The position numbers were made by a program, and so were the translations under genes. DNA of 64,000 nucleotides from contig OZ001190.1 in the NCBI GenBank assembly GCA_963921355.3, forward strand, positions 3,038,001 to 3,102,000, read 5' to 3'. Position 1 is the stretch's first letter. Every line of letters begins with the position of its first letter. A model generated the notes under the pieces. The model did no database searches. It was not told where the DNA came from and saw only the letters and a program-made list of their open reading frames with translations. Below, in pieces: positions 10,984 through 19,918 of the stretch. The stretch comes from CAWUEZ02 sp963921355. Lineage in GTDB: Bacteria; Pseudomonadota; Alphaproteobacteria; Thalassobaculales; Thalassobaculaceae.

Positions 10984-10999
10984 CAAAACGATCGTTTTG
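10984..10999. promoter_or_regulatory. Perfect 16-bp palindrome at the transcription start
   Basis: CAAAACGATCGTTTTG is fully self-complementary and begins directly after the -10 hexamer of the TRAP promoter. It differs from the MarR-like word, so it could be the site of a second regulator or an initial-transcript hairpin. Confidence 0.5.
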
Positions 11000-11094
11000 G
11001 AATGAAACGTCGCGTCGCGGCGACTTGGCGGCATCGGGACCACCGCCGCCACAACCAGAGCGCCACGCCAGTGGCCGAGAACGGGAGAAGAACC

Positions 11095-12126
11095 ATGAAG
11101 CCTCTGCGCCTAGGAAGCCTGCTTGCCACCGCCGTCCTGGCGACGGTTGCGGTATCGACGGCCCCGAGCCCTGTCAGCGCCGCAACGGAACTGGTCATGT
11201 CGTCCTGGCTGCCCGCCCGACATCCGATCGTGACGAAGGTCATGAAGCCTTGGTCCCGCCAGGTTCGCGAGGCGACCGACGGTCGGGTTACCGTGCGGGT
11301 GCTTTCCAAACCTCTTGGTCCGCCGCCGGCGCACTACGACATGGCGGCCGATGGCGTCGCGGATATCACCTACGGTCTTCATTCCTTCACCAAGGACGAC
11401 CGTTTCCTGCGGTCCCGCATCGGCCAGTTCTCCTTCCTGGGGAACAACGCGACCGACACGTCAAAGGCCTATTGGGACGTCTACGCGAACATGCTGGATG
11501 CCCAGAGGGAGCATAAGGGCACGAAGCTCCTGGGGCTGTTCGTCCACGGCCCGGGGATGTTCCACAACAACCAGCGAAAGATCGAGGAGCCCGGTGATTT
11601 CTCCGGCCTGCGCATTCGCACGCCCGGCGGCTACATCGCCGAACTTGCCGGCGAGCTCGACATCACCACGCAGTTCATGGGGCCGGGCGAGGTCTATGAG
11701 AAGCTCTCTCGCGGTGTCATCGACGGTGTCACCTTTCCGTCCGAAGCGCTGAAGGCGTTCAAGCTTACCGATCACCTCAAATACTCGATGATCGTGCCGG
11801 GCGGGATGTACAACACGTCCTGGTTCCTGGTGATGAACCAGGCCAAGTGGGAGGCAATCCCGGCCGAGGACCAGGCGGCGATCATGAAGGTGTCCGGTAC
11901 GGCCTTCGCCGAACTGCCGGGTCAGACCTGGGATGCCGCCGACGAGGCCGGCACCGCCTTCATCGCGGAGAAGGGTATCGAGATCTACGGTCCGTCTCCC
12001 GCCGTGCTCGATGCCATCAAGCGGATTGCCGCGAGCAAGGAAAAGGCATGGGCGGATGCCGTGAAGGCGTCCGGTTTCGACGGCACCGCTGCGCTTGCAG
12101 CGCTGCGATCCAAGACCGGCATGTAG
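11095..12126 (+). CDS. dctP: TRAP transporter substrate-binding protein DctP
   Basis: 343 aa. An N-terminal signal peptide (MKPLRLGSLLATAVLATVAV, cut near SAA) sends it to the periplasm. The DctP fold is recognisable by LVMSSWLPARHPIV at the mature start, the conserved Arg region FSGLRIRTPGG that binds a carboxylate, and the later MNQAKWEAIPAEDQAAI. The start at 11095 is preceded by GGGAGAAG; an upstream in-frame start lacks a signal peptide. It captures an organic acid and hands it to DctQM, encoded next. The company of a fumarylacetoacetase suggests an aromatic or keto acid, which is inference. Confidence 0.93.
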   Translation: MKPLRLGSLLATAVLATVAVSTAPSPVSAATELVMSSWLPARHPIVTKVMKPWSRQVREATDGRVTVRVLSKPLGPPPAHYDMAADGVADITYGLHSFTKDDRFLRSRIGQFSFLGNNATDTSKAYWDVYANMLDAQREHKGTKLLGLFVHGPGMFHNNQRKIEEPGDFSGLRIRTPGGYIAELAGELDITTQFMGPGEVYEKLSRGVIDGVTFPSEALKAFKLTDHLKYSMIVPGGMYNTSWFLVMNQAKWEAIPAEDQAAIMKVSGTAFAELPGQTWDAADEAGTAFIAEKGIEIYGPSPAVLDAIKRIAASKEKAWADAVKASGFDGTAALAALRSKTGM

Positions 12127-12161
12127 GTCTGCAGGAACCCTCAAGAGAGCGTGCTCGTACC

Positions 12162-12719
12162 ATGACCAGACCAGATCATGTCGACGAGGCGGAAGGCGCC
12201 GGCCGGCCCCGAAGGGGCTGGCCGGTCCTCGACCTGCCTCTCGGTGTCGCCGCCGCCTTCCTGCTGACCCTTATGACGGTTCTGACGACCGTCGATGTGC
12301 TGTCTCGCTATTTCTTCAACGCACCCATCGACGGCGCGTTCGAAGTGACGCAGCTGCTGTTGGCGGCGCTCATCTTCGTCGCCCTGCCGCTCACCACGGC
12401 CGCCGGCGAACATGTCGACGTCGAGTTGCTCTCCGGAATCGCAGGCCCTCGGGTCGAGACCCTGCTCCAGGTCCTCGGATGCCTGATCTCCACGCTGGTA
12501 CTTGGGGTCCTGGCATGGCGGCTCTGGGAGCAGGCCTTGCGGCTGGCCGAGGATGGCGCGGTGACCAATTCACTGGGCCTTCCGTTCGCGCCGATCGGCT
12601 ACTTCGCCGCCGTTTCCTGCGCCGTCAGTGCCGCGATCGCCGCCTATCGCATCCGCCACGTCCTTGAAGACGCGGCGGATGGTCGGGGCCTGGCCCGAGG
12701 AGACGGGCGGCATGATTGA
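12162..12719 (+). CDS. dctQ: TRAP transporter small permease DctQ
   Basis: 185 aa with four predicted membrane segments, for example around LDLPLGVAAAFLLTLMTVLT and FEVTQLLLAALIFVALPL. The conserved motif VLSRYFFNAPIDGAFEVTQ (Ser-Arg-Tyr-Phe-x-Asn, then Glu before the second helix) identifies the family. It sits in the inner membrane and bridges the binding protein and the large permease. The gene begins 35 bp after dctP and overlaps dctM by 8 bp. Confidence 0.92.
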   Translation: MTRPDHVDEAEGAGRPRRGWPVLDLPLGVAAAFLLTLMTVLTTVDVLSRYFFNAPIDGAFEVTQLLLAALIFVALPLTTAAGEHVDVELLSGIAGPRVETLLQVLGCLISTLVLGVLAWRLWEQALRLAEDGAVTNSLGLPFAPIGYFAAVSCAVSAAIAAYRIRHVLEDAADGRGLARGDGRHD

Positions 12720-14028
12720 ATCCCTCATCGGCTTCGCCGTTCTTCTGGCGCTGATTTTCGCCCGCGTGCCGATCGCCTTCGCCATGGCCCTCATCGGTGC
12801 GACGGGGTTCGCCCTGATGCGCGGGTGGGACGCGACGTTCTCCATGGTCGGAACGATCGCTTTCGATACCGGCCTTTCCTATACGCTGTCGGTCATTCCG
12901 CTGTTCATTCTGATGGGGAACCTGCTGACGAGCTCGGGCGTCAGCCATGGTCTGTACGCGGCGGCAAACCACGCGCTGGGCCGGGCCCCCGGTGGATTGG
13001 CGATCGCCTCGGTGGTCGCGTGCGGCGGGTTCAGCGCCGTGTGCGGATCGTCGCTCGCCACCGCGGCCACGATGTCGAAGGTCGCCATGCCATCGATGCG
13101 CCGGTATGGCTATGCGGAGAGCCTGGCGACCGGATCCATTGCTGCCGGGGGTACGCTGGGCATTCTGATTCCGCCCAGTGTGGTCCTCATCATCTACGGT
13201 CTCCTGACCGAGTCCGACATCGGCAAGCTGTTCATCGCCGGCGTCATTCCGGGATTGTTGGGCGTCCTGCTCTATGTCGGGGCGATTGTCGTCGCCGTCC
13301 GGCTGAAGCCCGAGATCGCGCCGAAGGCCGAAGGCAATGAGCCGTTCTCCAATCGCGAGAAGGCCGGCGTCGTGGCGGTTCTGTCCCTGTTCTTCATCAT
13401 CATGGCCGGGATCTACGGCGGGTTCTTCACCCCGACCGAGGCGGCCGCCGTCGGCGCCGCCTGCGCTTTCGCCATCGCCATGATGATGGGAGGGGTCGGC
13501 GTTCGTCAGCTGTTCCACGCGGTTCTGGAGAGCGCGCGCGCGACAGCGATGATCTTCGCGATCATCATCGGGGCGGAAGTGTTCTCCAACTTCGTCAACT
13601 TCGCTGGGCTTCCCTACGCGCTGTCCGACTGGGTCTACGATCTGGAGCTCAATGCCTACGTCGTGATCATCGGCATTGTCGTGATCTATCTGATCCTGGG
13701 CGCGGTGCTGGAAAGCCTGTCCATGATCCTGCTGACCGTGCCCGTGTTCTATCCGATCGTGGCCGATCTGGACTTCGGTGTCGCGATGCTTGCCGACCCC
13801 GAAATGATCCTGATCTGGTTCGCCATTGTCGTTGTCGTGATGACGGAAATCAGCCTGATCTCGCCCCCTGTCGGATTGAACGTGTTCGTCCTCAGATCCG
13901 TTCTTCCGGAGGTCCCGCTCTCGACGATTTTCCGCGGCATCGTTCCGTTCTGGATCGCGGATCTGTGCCGATTGGCGCTGCTGATCGGCTTACCCGGCTT
14001 CTCTCTATGGCTCATCACCGCGATGTAG
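12712..14028 (+). CDS. dctM: TRAP transporter large permease DctM
   Basis: 438 aa with about 12 membrane segments. Family signatures include RVPIAFAMALIG, GFSAVCGSSLATAATMSKV, the helix-break motif GTLGILIPPSVVLIIYG and the second repeat ending ISLISPPVGLNVFVLRSV. It couples sodium entry to solute uptake. The chosen ATG gives the usual family length; it overlaps the dctQ stop, indicating translational coupling. Confidence 0.94.
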   Translation: MIESLIGFAVLLALIFARVPIAFAMALIGATGFALMRGWDATFSMVGTIAFDTGLSYTLSVIPLFILMGNLLTSSGVSHGLYAAANHALGRAPGGLAIASVVACGGFSAVCGSSLATAATMSKVAMPSMRRYGYAESLATGSIAAGGTLGILIPPSVVLIIYGLLTESDIGKLFIAGVIPGLLGVLLYVGAIVVAVRLKPEIAPKAEGNEPFSNREKAGVVAVLSLFFIIMAGIYGGFFTPTEAAAVGAACAFAIAMMMGGVGVRQLFHAVLESARATAMIFAIIIGAEVFSNFVNFAGLPYALSDWVYDLELNAYVVIIGIVVIYLILGAVLESLSMILLTVPVFYPIVADLDFGVAMLADPEMILIWFAIVVVVMTEISLISPPVGLNVFVLRSVLPEVPLSTIFRGIVPFWIADLCRLALLIGLPGFSLWLITAM

Positions 14029-14079
14029 TGCTGCTGCACCACAACCGAGTTTGATCTTTTCACCAAAGGAGGAACCACC

Positions 14080-14610
14080 ATGAAACTCCAGGGCGTTCAT
14101 CACGTTGCCTATCGCTGCAAGGACGCGAAGCAGACCGTGGAGTGGTACCGGAAGTACCTGGACATGGATTTTGTTCTGGCGATCGCGGAGGACGAAGTGC
14201 CCTCAACCAAAGAGCCGGATCCCTACATGCATATCTTCCTGGATGCGGGAAACGGCAACATCCTGGCGTTCTTCGAGCTTCCCACGAAGCCGGAGATGGG
14301 GAGCGATCCGAACACGCCGGCCTGGGTGCAGCACCTGGCGCTGAAGGCGGAAAGCCTGGACTCGATGATGGATGCCAAGGGGCGGCTCGAGGCCGACGGC
14401 TATTCCGTCCTTGGGCCGGTGGATCACACGTTGTTCCAGTCGATCTACGTGTTCGACCCGAACGGTCACCGGATTGAACTCGCGGTCGACACCACGACAC
14501 CGGAGATGACCGAGAAGCTGGATCAGGTGAAATGGGAAATGCTTGAGGAATGGTCGCAGACGAAGCGGGCGCCGCAGCATGCCCGGTGGATGCATAAGGC
14601 ATCGACCTAG
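14080..14610 (+). CDS. VOC-fold metalloenzyme (glyoxalase/dioxygenase superfamily)
   Basis: 176 aa with the paired beta-alpha-beta-beta-beta modules of the vicinal oxygen chelate fold. Likely metal ligands are His in GVHHVAYRC, Glu in ILAFFELP, His in WVQHLALKA and Glu in GHRIELAVD. A very strong ribosome site, AAAGGAGG, stands 7 bp before the ATG. Between a TRAP transporter and a fumarylacetoacetase, a ring-cleaving dioxygenase or a related isomerase is the most reasonable guess, but superfamily members also include lyases and epimerases and the substrate cannot be read from the sequence. Confidence 0.85.
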   Translation: MKLQGVHHVAYRCKDAKQTVEWYRKYLDMDFVLAIAEDEVPSTKEPDPYMHIFLDAGNGNILAFFELPTKPEMGSDPNTPAWVQHLALKAESLDSMMDAKGRLEADGYSVLGPVDHTLFQSIYVFDPNGHRIELAVDTTTPEMTEKLDQVKWEMLEEWSQTKRAPQHARWMHKAST

Positions 14611-14676
14611 CCGGCGCCGCCCCATCCCGCCTCAGACAAAGCCCGAACGCGAGACCAATTCCGGAGCTGTTTTCCC

Positions 14677-15966
14677 ATGTTGAATGAAACCCACGCGCCG
14701 GCCTTGAAGAGCTGGGTTGAGTCGGCGAGCGATCCGGAGGGGTTCTTTCCGATCCAGAACCTGCCCTATGGGGCGTTCTCGCGCGGTGGCCGCGGCAAGC
14801 CTCGGATCGGTGTCGCCATTGGAGATCAGATCCTGGATCTCGGCGTGCTGGAGGAGGCGGGGCTCCTGCCAACGCCACAGACGCTGTTCGACGTGCCGGT
14901 CCTCAACCCCTTCATGGCGTGCGGCAAAGAGGTCTGGCACGCGTTGCGCCACGCGCTCTCGTCGTTGCTGAGTGCCGACAATCCCCGGCTTCGTGACGAC
15001 GCGGCGTTGCGCGACAGAGCCCTGGTGGCGATGGCCGAAGCGACGCTTCATCTGCCCTTCGACGTCGCTGGATACACCGACTTCTATGCGAGCCGGCAGC
15101 ACGCCTTCAACGTCGGCAGCATGTTTCGGGATCCGGCGAACGCGCTTCCGCCGAACTGGCTGCACATTCCGATCGGCTATAACGGCCGCGCGTCGACCGT
15201 TGTCGTTTCCGGCACGGATGTGCGCCGGCCCCTTGGCCAGACCAAGGAGGGGGAGGAGGCGTCGCCGCGCTTCGGGCCGTGCGAACGCCTGGACTTCGAA
15301 CTGGAGTTCGGCGCGGTCGTCGGTACGGGCAACGCCTTGGGCGAGCCGGTCTCGCTGGATCAGGCCGACGCCATGCTGTTCGGGTTCGTGCTGCTGAATG
15401 ACTGGTCCGCACGCGACATCCAGAAGTGGGAGTACCAGCCGCTCGGCCCGTTCCAGTCCAAAGTATTCGCGACAACCATCAGCCCTTGGGTGGTCACGTC
15501 GGAGGCGTTGGCACCGTATCGGGTGGCGACACCGGAACGAGAAGTCGATCTGTTGCCCTATCTGCGCGACACCGGTCCCATGAACTATGATGTTTCTCTG
15601 GACGTGACCCTGTCGCCGGCCGGTGGCGGCCAGGCGATGCTCATCAGTCGCTCCAATACCAAGCATCTCTATTATTCGGCGGCCCAGCAGCTGACCCATC
15701 ACACGGCCTGCGGTTGCCGCATGGAGCCAGGCGACCTCCTGGGCTCCGGCACCATCTCCGGGCCGGATCGAAGCAGTTTCGGATCCCTGCTCGAACTGTC
15801 CTGGGGCGGAAAGGAACCGCTCACCTTGCCCGACGGTGGCACCCGCAGCTTTCTCGAGGACGGCGATCGGCTGACGATCGCGGGATGGGCGCAGGGGGAT
15901 GGGCACCGGATCGGCTTTGGCGAATGCGCCGGCACGGTTTTGCCTTCTGTCGATCTGGCAACTTGA
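14677..15966 (+). CDS. fahA: Fumarylacetoacetase
   Basis: 429 aa, full length. It hydrolyses 4-fumarylacetoacetate to fumarate and acetoacetate, the last step of homogentisate (tyrosine/phenylalanine) breakdown. The N-terminal SH3-like part (SWVESASDPEGFFPIQNLPYG) and the catalytic part (PFDVAGYTDFYASRQHAFN with the metal Asp and catalytic His, then LDFELEFGAVVG and NDWSARDIQKWEYQPLGPF) match the family closely. No homogentisate dioxygenase or maleylacetoacetate isomerase is nearby, so either those are elsewhere or the enzyme acts on a related dioxo-acid. It follows the VOC gene by 66 bp and probably belongs to the MarR-controlled operon. Confidence 0.94.
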   Translation: MLNETHAPALKSWVESASDPEGFFPIQNLPYGAFSRGGRGKPRIGVAIGDQILDLGVLEEAGLLPTPQTLFDVPVLNPFMACGKEVWHALRHALSSLLSADNPRLRDDAALRDRALVAMAEATLHLPFDVAGYTDFYASRQHAFNVGSMFRDPANALPPNWLHIPIGYNGRASTVVVSGTDVRRPLGQTKEGEEASPRFGPCERLDFELEFGAVVGTGNALGEPVSLDQADAMLFGFVLLNDWSARDIQKWEYQPLGPFQSKVFATTISPWVVTSEALAPYRVATPEREVDLLPYLRDTGPMNYDVSLDVTLSPAGGGQAMLISRSNTKHLYYSAAQQLTHHTACGCRMEPGDLLGSGTISGPDRSSFGSLLELSWGGKEPLTLPDGGTRSFLEDGDRLTIAGWAQGDGHRIGFGECAGTVLPSVDLAT

Positions 15967-16190
15967 TCCTCCAGGGCGCGCCCTCGGATCCCCGGACGCG
16001 TCAAGGACGCGACAACAGCCACGCGTCTACCCGACAAACCAGGCCAAGCGACTGGGCACCTCGACGACCAATTGTGGTCGACCTACACTCGGCCGCTCCA
16101 GGCGTAGCGCCGCGCATGCGTCATGCCTGACCGGAGAGACCGCGCGCTCACCGCTGCACTGTAAGCGCGCCACCAAGAAGCGGGACGCGC

Positions 16191-17030
16191 ATGCCCCACC
16201 GTGAAGGCGCCCAAGACCCGACAAGAAGAACCAGCCAGCAGTTCAGGTCACTTTTCCTGTCGGACTTCCATTTGGGCAGCCGACACTGCCAGGCCGAACT
16301 GCTTGTCGAATTCCTCGAATGCCACGACGCGGAGGTGATCTACCTGATCGGGGACGTTGTCGACGGCTGGCGACTGAAGAAGGCCTGGTATTGGCCGCGA
16401 ACCCATGACGATGTCGTCTACGCGATACTCAGGAAAGCACGCCTCGGCGTCAGAGTGGTCTATATCCCCGGGAACCATGACGAATTCGTCCGCCCTCTCG
16501 TCGGCCAGGAGATCCGTCACGTCGAGATTCTGGACCAGGCGGTTCACGTGACTGCGGCCGGCCGGAGTTATCTGGTGACCCATGGCGACCAGTTCGATGT
16601 GGTGGTTCAGAACGCCAAGTGGATGGCCTATATGGGCTCCCGGTTCTACGAATTCGCGCTCAGGACGAACACCTGGCTTAACCGCCTGCGCAGTCGTCTC
16701 GGTCTGGACTACTGGTCGCTAGGGGCCTTTGCCAAACGGCATGTGAAGGGGTTCGTGAACATCGTCGGCCGGTTCGAGACGGTTGTCGCTGATGAGGTCC
16801 GGCGCCGCGGCCTGGATGGGGTGATCTGCGGGCATATCCACCATGCCGTGAGCCGCAGCATGAACGGCATCCACTATGTAAACACCGGCGACTGGGTGGA
16901 AACCTGTTCGGCAGTTGCTGAGCGGGCTGACGGCGGACTGGAGGTGATCCGCTGGACCGGTCGTGCGGGTCAGCGGCGACACCCGGCCCCGATGCCGCTT
17001 GCTGCGAAAGCCCATGACCGTGCCCTGTGA
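16191..17030 (+). CDS. Calcineurin-like metallophosphoesterase (LpxH-related)
   Basis: 279 aa. All five metal-binding blocks of the calcineurin-like fold are present: SDFHLG, GDVVDGW, GNHDE, THGDQFD and GHIHHA. It is closest to the UDP-2,3-diacylglucosamine hydrolase-like proteins that many alphaproteobacteria encode beside a GT4 glycosyltransferase; that pairing is repeated here (57 bp to the next gene). The substrate is likely a lipid-linked or nucleotide-linked phosphate at the inner membrane, not proven. The true start could be later than 16191, because conserved sequence begins near residue 19. Confidence 0.88.
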   Translation: MPHREGAQDPTRRTSQQFRSLFLSDFHLGSRHCQAELLVEFLECHDAEVIYLIGDVVDGWRLKKAWYWPRTHDDVVYAILRKARLGVRVVYIPGNHDEFVRPLVGQEIRHVEILDQAVHVTAAGRSYLVTHGDQFDVVVQNAKWMAYMGSRFYEFALRTNTWLNRLRSRLGLDYWSLGAFAKRHVKGFVNIVGRFETVVADEVRRRGLDGVICGHIHHAVSRSMNGIHYVNTGDWVETCSAVAERADGGLEVIRWTGRAGQRRHPAPMPLAAKAHDRAL

Positions 17031-17087
17031 GCGACACCAGGGTATCGCGCCCGGAGCGCCCCCGCGGGTTCTCGCACTACAGACGTC

Positions 17088-18908
17088 ATGGTGACGTCGA
17101 TCCTGATCGTCACGGATGCCTGGCATCCACAAGTGAACGGGGTCGTACGGTCGCTGGAATACACGGCGCGTGAGCTGGAGAAGATGGGGGTGCGGGTCGA
17201 GATCCTCTCACCCCGGAGCTACTTCACCATCCCTTGTCCCACATATCCCGAGATCCGACTGTCTCTGACCCGTCGAGCAACCGTTCTGAAGCGCATTTTC
17301 GCTGCCGGATGCGAGCACCTGCACATCGCCACCGAGGGACCGCTCGGACTGCTGGCCGGCGCCGCCGCCCGCCGGATCGGCATGACGTTCACGACCAGCT
17401 ATCACACGCGGTTCCCGGAATACGTCCAGGCGCGTTGGTCGGTGCCGGTCGGCTGGCTGTATGCGTGGTTCCGCCGATTTCACAATCGCGGCGGGGGATG
17501 CATGGTGGCGACGGACAGCCTGAAGCGGGATCTGGCGGGACGCGGGTTCCAGAACCTGATGACCTGGTCCCGGGGCGTCTATGCCGACCTGTTCCGACCG
17601 GGTGCGGCGTCGGTGCTGCCGAGGGAACTGCCGCGCCCGATCTTCATCAATGTGGGTCGTGTCGCGGTCGAGAAGAACATCCAGGCCTTCCTCGACCTCG
17701 ACCTTCCCGGATCCAAGGTGGTGGTCGAGGACGGCCCGGATCTGGCGCGGCTGCGGCGGGCCTATCCGGCGGTGTATTTCACGGGCGGCAGATTCGGCGA
17801 CGATCTCGCCGGACACTTCGCCAGTGCCGACGTCTTCGTCTGTCCGTCACGAACAGAGACATTCGGTCTGGTTCTCCTGGAGGCGCTGGCATGCGGTGTG
17901 CCGGTGGCCGCCTATCCCGTCATGGGCCCCGTCGATGTCATCAGCGACAGCCATACCGGCGTCCTTGCAGAGGATCTCGGGCAGGCGGCCCTGGATGCCC
18001 TCGATATCCCGGCGGAACGTTGCCGGGCCTGGGCCCTTCGGCACAGTTGGGCGGCGTCCACGCGTCAGTTTCTCGACAACGCCGCCCTTGCCATGACCGC
18101 CCAGAACGCGAGTCCGGCCGCTGCCCCAGCGGGTGTTCGCGTCGTGAGTGAGTGTGGCAAGTGGGTGCTGCGAGAGGGATGGCGATGCTCATACCGCGGC
18201 GGCGACCGGCCGGCTGCGGCCCTTCAGCAGCTCTTCGGTCAAACGGCCATTCTGGTCCGTGACACGCAACGGCTGAAAGCACTTGGCGAACTTCGACGGC
18301 AGTCGGACCCGCGGCCTATAGGCGTCCCGCAGGCGGTCGCTCATGGCGCAGTAGGTCAGTGGGGGCTCCCGGAACGACTGGCGCATCTGCTGGAACGTCC
18401 CGAGATTGATCTTACCGCCGAAGCGGTGCAGCGGGCGGATCAACGCCATCGCTGTCTGGTCCCAACTGAAGTGACGGCGCCAGTACCAGGCATGCCGGAC
18501 GGCATGGCGCGCCAGGGCCAGTTTGCGGCCCCTGAACCGCAGGAGATCGGCGATAAAGGGCACCACGGTCTCCAGCGGATCTCGCGGCCATTCGACTATC
18601 TTCTGTCCGTCCAGATCGCTGAGCAGCAGATTGGGCATCATCCGCCCGGCTCGCGCGGACTCCTCGAAGTATGGGGTCCCCAGGATGGGTATCGTCAGTG
18701 TCAACAGTCCCGGCAGCGGCACCTGAGGGTCCTCCAGGACAGAAAGCACCTGGGTCTCCACCTCGGCGACGCTTTGCTGGGCGACATCCACCATCATGCC
18801 GTAGTCGAAGAACATGCCGTTCTCGGCACATGCCCTGGTCAGGACCCGCGGGTCCGAGGTCATGCTCTGTTTCTTGTTGTAGGTACGCAAGACCGCTGGA
18901 TCGAGTGA
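17088..18908 (+). CDS. GT4-family glycosyltransferase with a long read-through C-terminus
   Basis: The first about 345 residues form a complete GT-B glycosyltransferase: DAWHPQVNGVVRSLE at the acceptor side, SYHTRFPEY, INVGRVAVEKN and the donor-binding SRTETFGLVLLEALACGVPV. Relatives act on diacylglycerol or phosphatidylinositol using GDP- or UDP-sugars and often pair with a metallophosphoesterase as here. The fold ends near 18110, but the frame has no stop until 18908, so a further 260 residues are read from the opposite strand of the convergent radical SAM gene. That tail looks like antisense sequence. A single-base shift after 18108 would give a stop at 18151. Treat 17088 to about 18150 as the functional gene. 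Confidence 0.82.
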   Translation: MVTSILIVTDAWHPQVNGVVRSLEYTARELEKMGVRVEILSPRSYFTIPCPTYPEIRLSLTRRATVLKRIFAAGCEHLHIATEGPLGLLAGAAARRIGMTFTTSYHTRFPEYVQARWSVPVGWLYAWFRRFHNRGGGCMVATDSLKRDLAGRGFQNLMTWSRGVYADLFRPGAASVLPRELPRPIFINVGRVAVEKNIQAFLDLDLPGSKVVVEDGPDLARLRRAYPAVYFTGGRFGDDLAGHFASADVFVCPSRTETFGLVLLEALACGVPVAAYPVMGPVDVISDSHTGVLAEDLGQAALDALDIPAERCRAWALRHSWAASTRQFLDNAALAMTAQNASPAAAPAGVRVVSECGKWVLREGWRCSYRGGDRPAAALQQLFGQTAILVRDTQRLKALGELRRQSDPRPIGVPQAVAHGAVGQWGLPERLAHLLERPEIDLTAEAVQRADQRHRCLVPTEVTAPVPGMPDGMARQGQFAAPEPQEIGDKGHHGLQRISRPFDYLLSVQIAEQQIGHHPPGSRGLLEVWGPQDGYRQCQQSRQRHLRVLQDRKHLGLHLGDALLGDIHHHAVVEEHAVLGTCPGQDPRVRGHALFLVVGTQDRWIE

Positions 18909-19718
18909 CTCGACGCCCGAGAAAACCCCTTTGCAGCCGTTCCGGGCCATGAATGCGAGATTCTCCGGGCGTTTGAACAGATCCCCGGTGACCAATGCGC
19001 CCCATCCGCGGAACTGGCCCTGCCGCCAGCGTTCTCCAATCAGCTCGACCCGGCGCTCGAAGCTCTGGCGGCTGTTACCGTAGAAATTGTTGTCGAGAAC
19101 CATCACGGCAAGCACCCGCTTCATCGCGTCGAACTGGCGGGCGATCGACTCCTCGCTATGCGCCAAGTAGGGCCGGCCCTCACCGGTCAGGGAACAGAAC
19201 GAGCAGGCGAAGTTGCAGTTCTTCGTGGTCTCGAGAAAGCCAACCCCCATGGACGGCGTGGCGAGGTCGAAGCGCGGCGTGCCGTCTTGCGAGACATGGG
19301 ACGGGCCGAAGATATCTTCGATGACGGCGGCGATCTCCTCCACATCGCCTTGGCAGGCATAATCGAAGACCTCGGTGCAGAACGCGGGTAGGGCGCGCGC
19401 GATCGGGCCGCCGATGACGGTGATCACCGACGGATTGGCATTCCGGAAATAGGCGGATAGCTGATGGGCGCGATCGAACATGGCCGTCAGGCCGGTGAAG
19501 ATGACGAGGTCCGGCCAGCTGAACAGCCGATCCTCCAGCAGCGTGCCGTGAAAAACCTCGTCCCAGACCCTGACGTCGACCAGGTCCCGGTTGAAGAAGC
19601 CGGCGAGATGAGAGGGGGCCGCACTTCGGGGAATGAACCAACGGGTCGCCGTCGCCATCCGCCAGGGATCGAAATAGGCGTTGATGATCAGGACTCTACG
19701 CTTGGCCTGCAATGCCAT
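18189..19718 (-). CDS. B12-binding-type radical SAM protein
   Basis: 509 aa from the ATG at 19718 (a TTG at 19784 would add 22 residues). The N-terminal part (RRVLIINAYFDPWRMA to GDVEEIAAVIEDI) resembles a cobalamin-binding Rossmann domain; the usual DxHxxG cobalamin loop is not obvious. The radical SAM core has CNFACSFC with the CxxxCxxC cluster motif. The 150-residue C-terminal part with HAVRHAWYWRRHFSW is typical of this uncharacterised subgroup, which often sits in lipid or hopanoid contexts. Its 3' end lies opposite the read-through tail of the glycosyltransferase gene. Confidence 0.85.
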   Translation of the reverse strand: MALQAKRRVLIINAYFDPWRMATATRWFIPRSAAPSHLAGFFNRDLVDVRVWDEVFHGTLLEDRLFSWPDLVIFTGLTAMFDRAHQLSAYFRNANPSVITVIGGPIARALPAFCTEVFDYACQGDVEEIAAVIEDIFGPSHVSQDGTPRFDLATPSMGVGFLETTKNCNFACSFCSLTGEGRPYLAHSEESIARQFDAMKRVLAVMVLDNNFYGNSRQSFERRVELIGERWRQGQFRGWGALVTGDLFKRPENLAFMARNGCKGVFSGVESLDPAVLRTYNKKQSMTSDPRVLTRACAENGMFFDYGMMVDVAQQSVAEVETQVLSVLEDPQVPLPGLLTLTIPILGTPYFEESARAGRMMPNLLLSDLDGQKIVEWPRDPLETVVPFIADLLRFRGRKLALARHAVRHAWYWRRHFSWDQTAMALIRPLHRFGGKINLGTFQQMRQSFREPPLTYCAMSDRLRDAYRPRVRLPSKFAKCFQPLRVTDQNGRLTEELLKGRSRPVAAAV

Positions 19719-19918
19719 CTCCCTGATCGACAGGAGGCGCGGCTGCTGCGGACTCGCATTCCGTTTGCGACTTGACGGCAGCAATCCCCGCAGACACCGA
19801 CATTGATCGTCCCTAGACTATCCCACGCCTAGACCGTCTGGGGCAGCCGCGAAGATCCGGATCGCCCCCGGCAGAGGCGATGCCTGGTCCCCAACCTGGC
19901 GGCGCGAAAAAGGGGTTC

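Noticed and set aside
12625..13518. 297-codon minus-strand open frame opposite dctM
   Set aside because: His/Asp-rich antisense composition; dctM on the plus strand has all family motifs.
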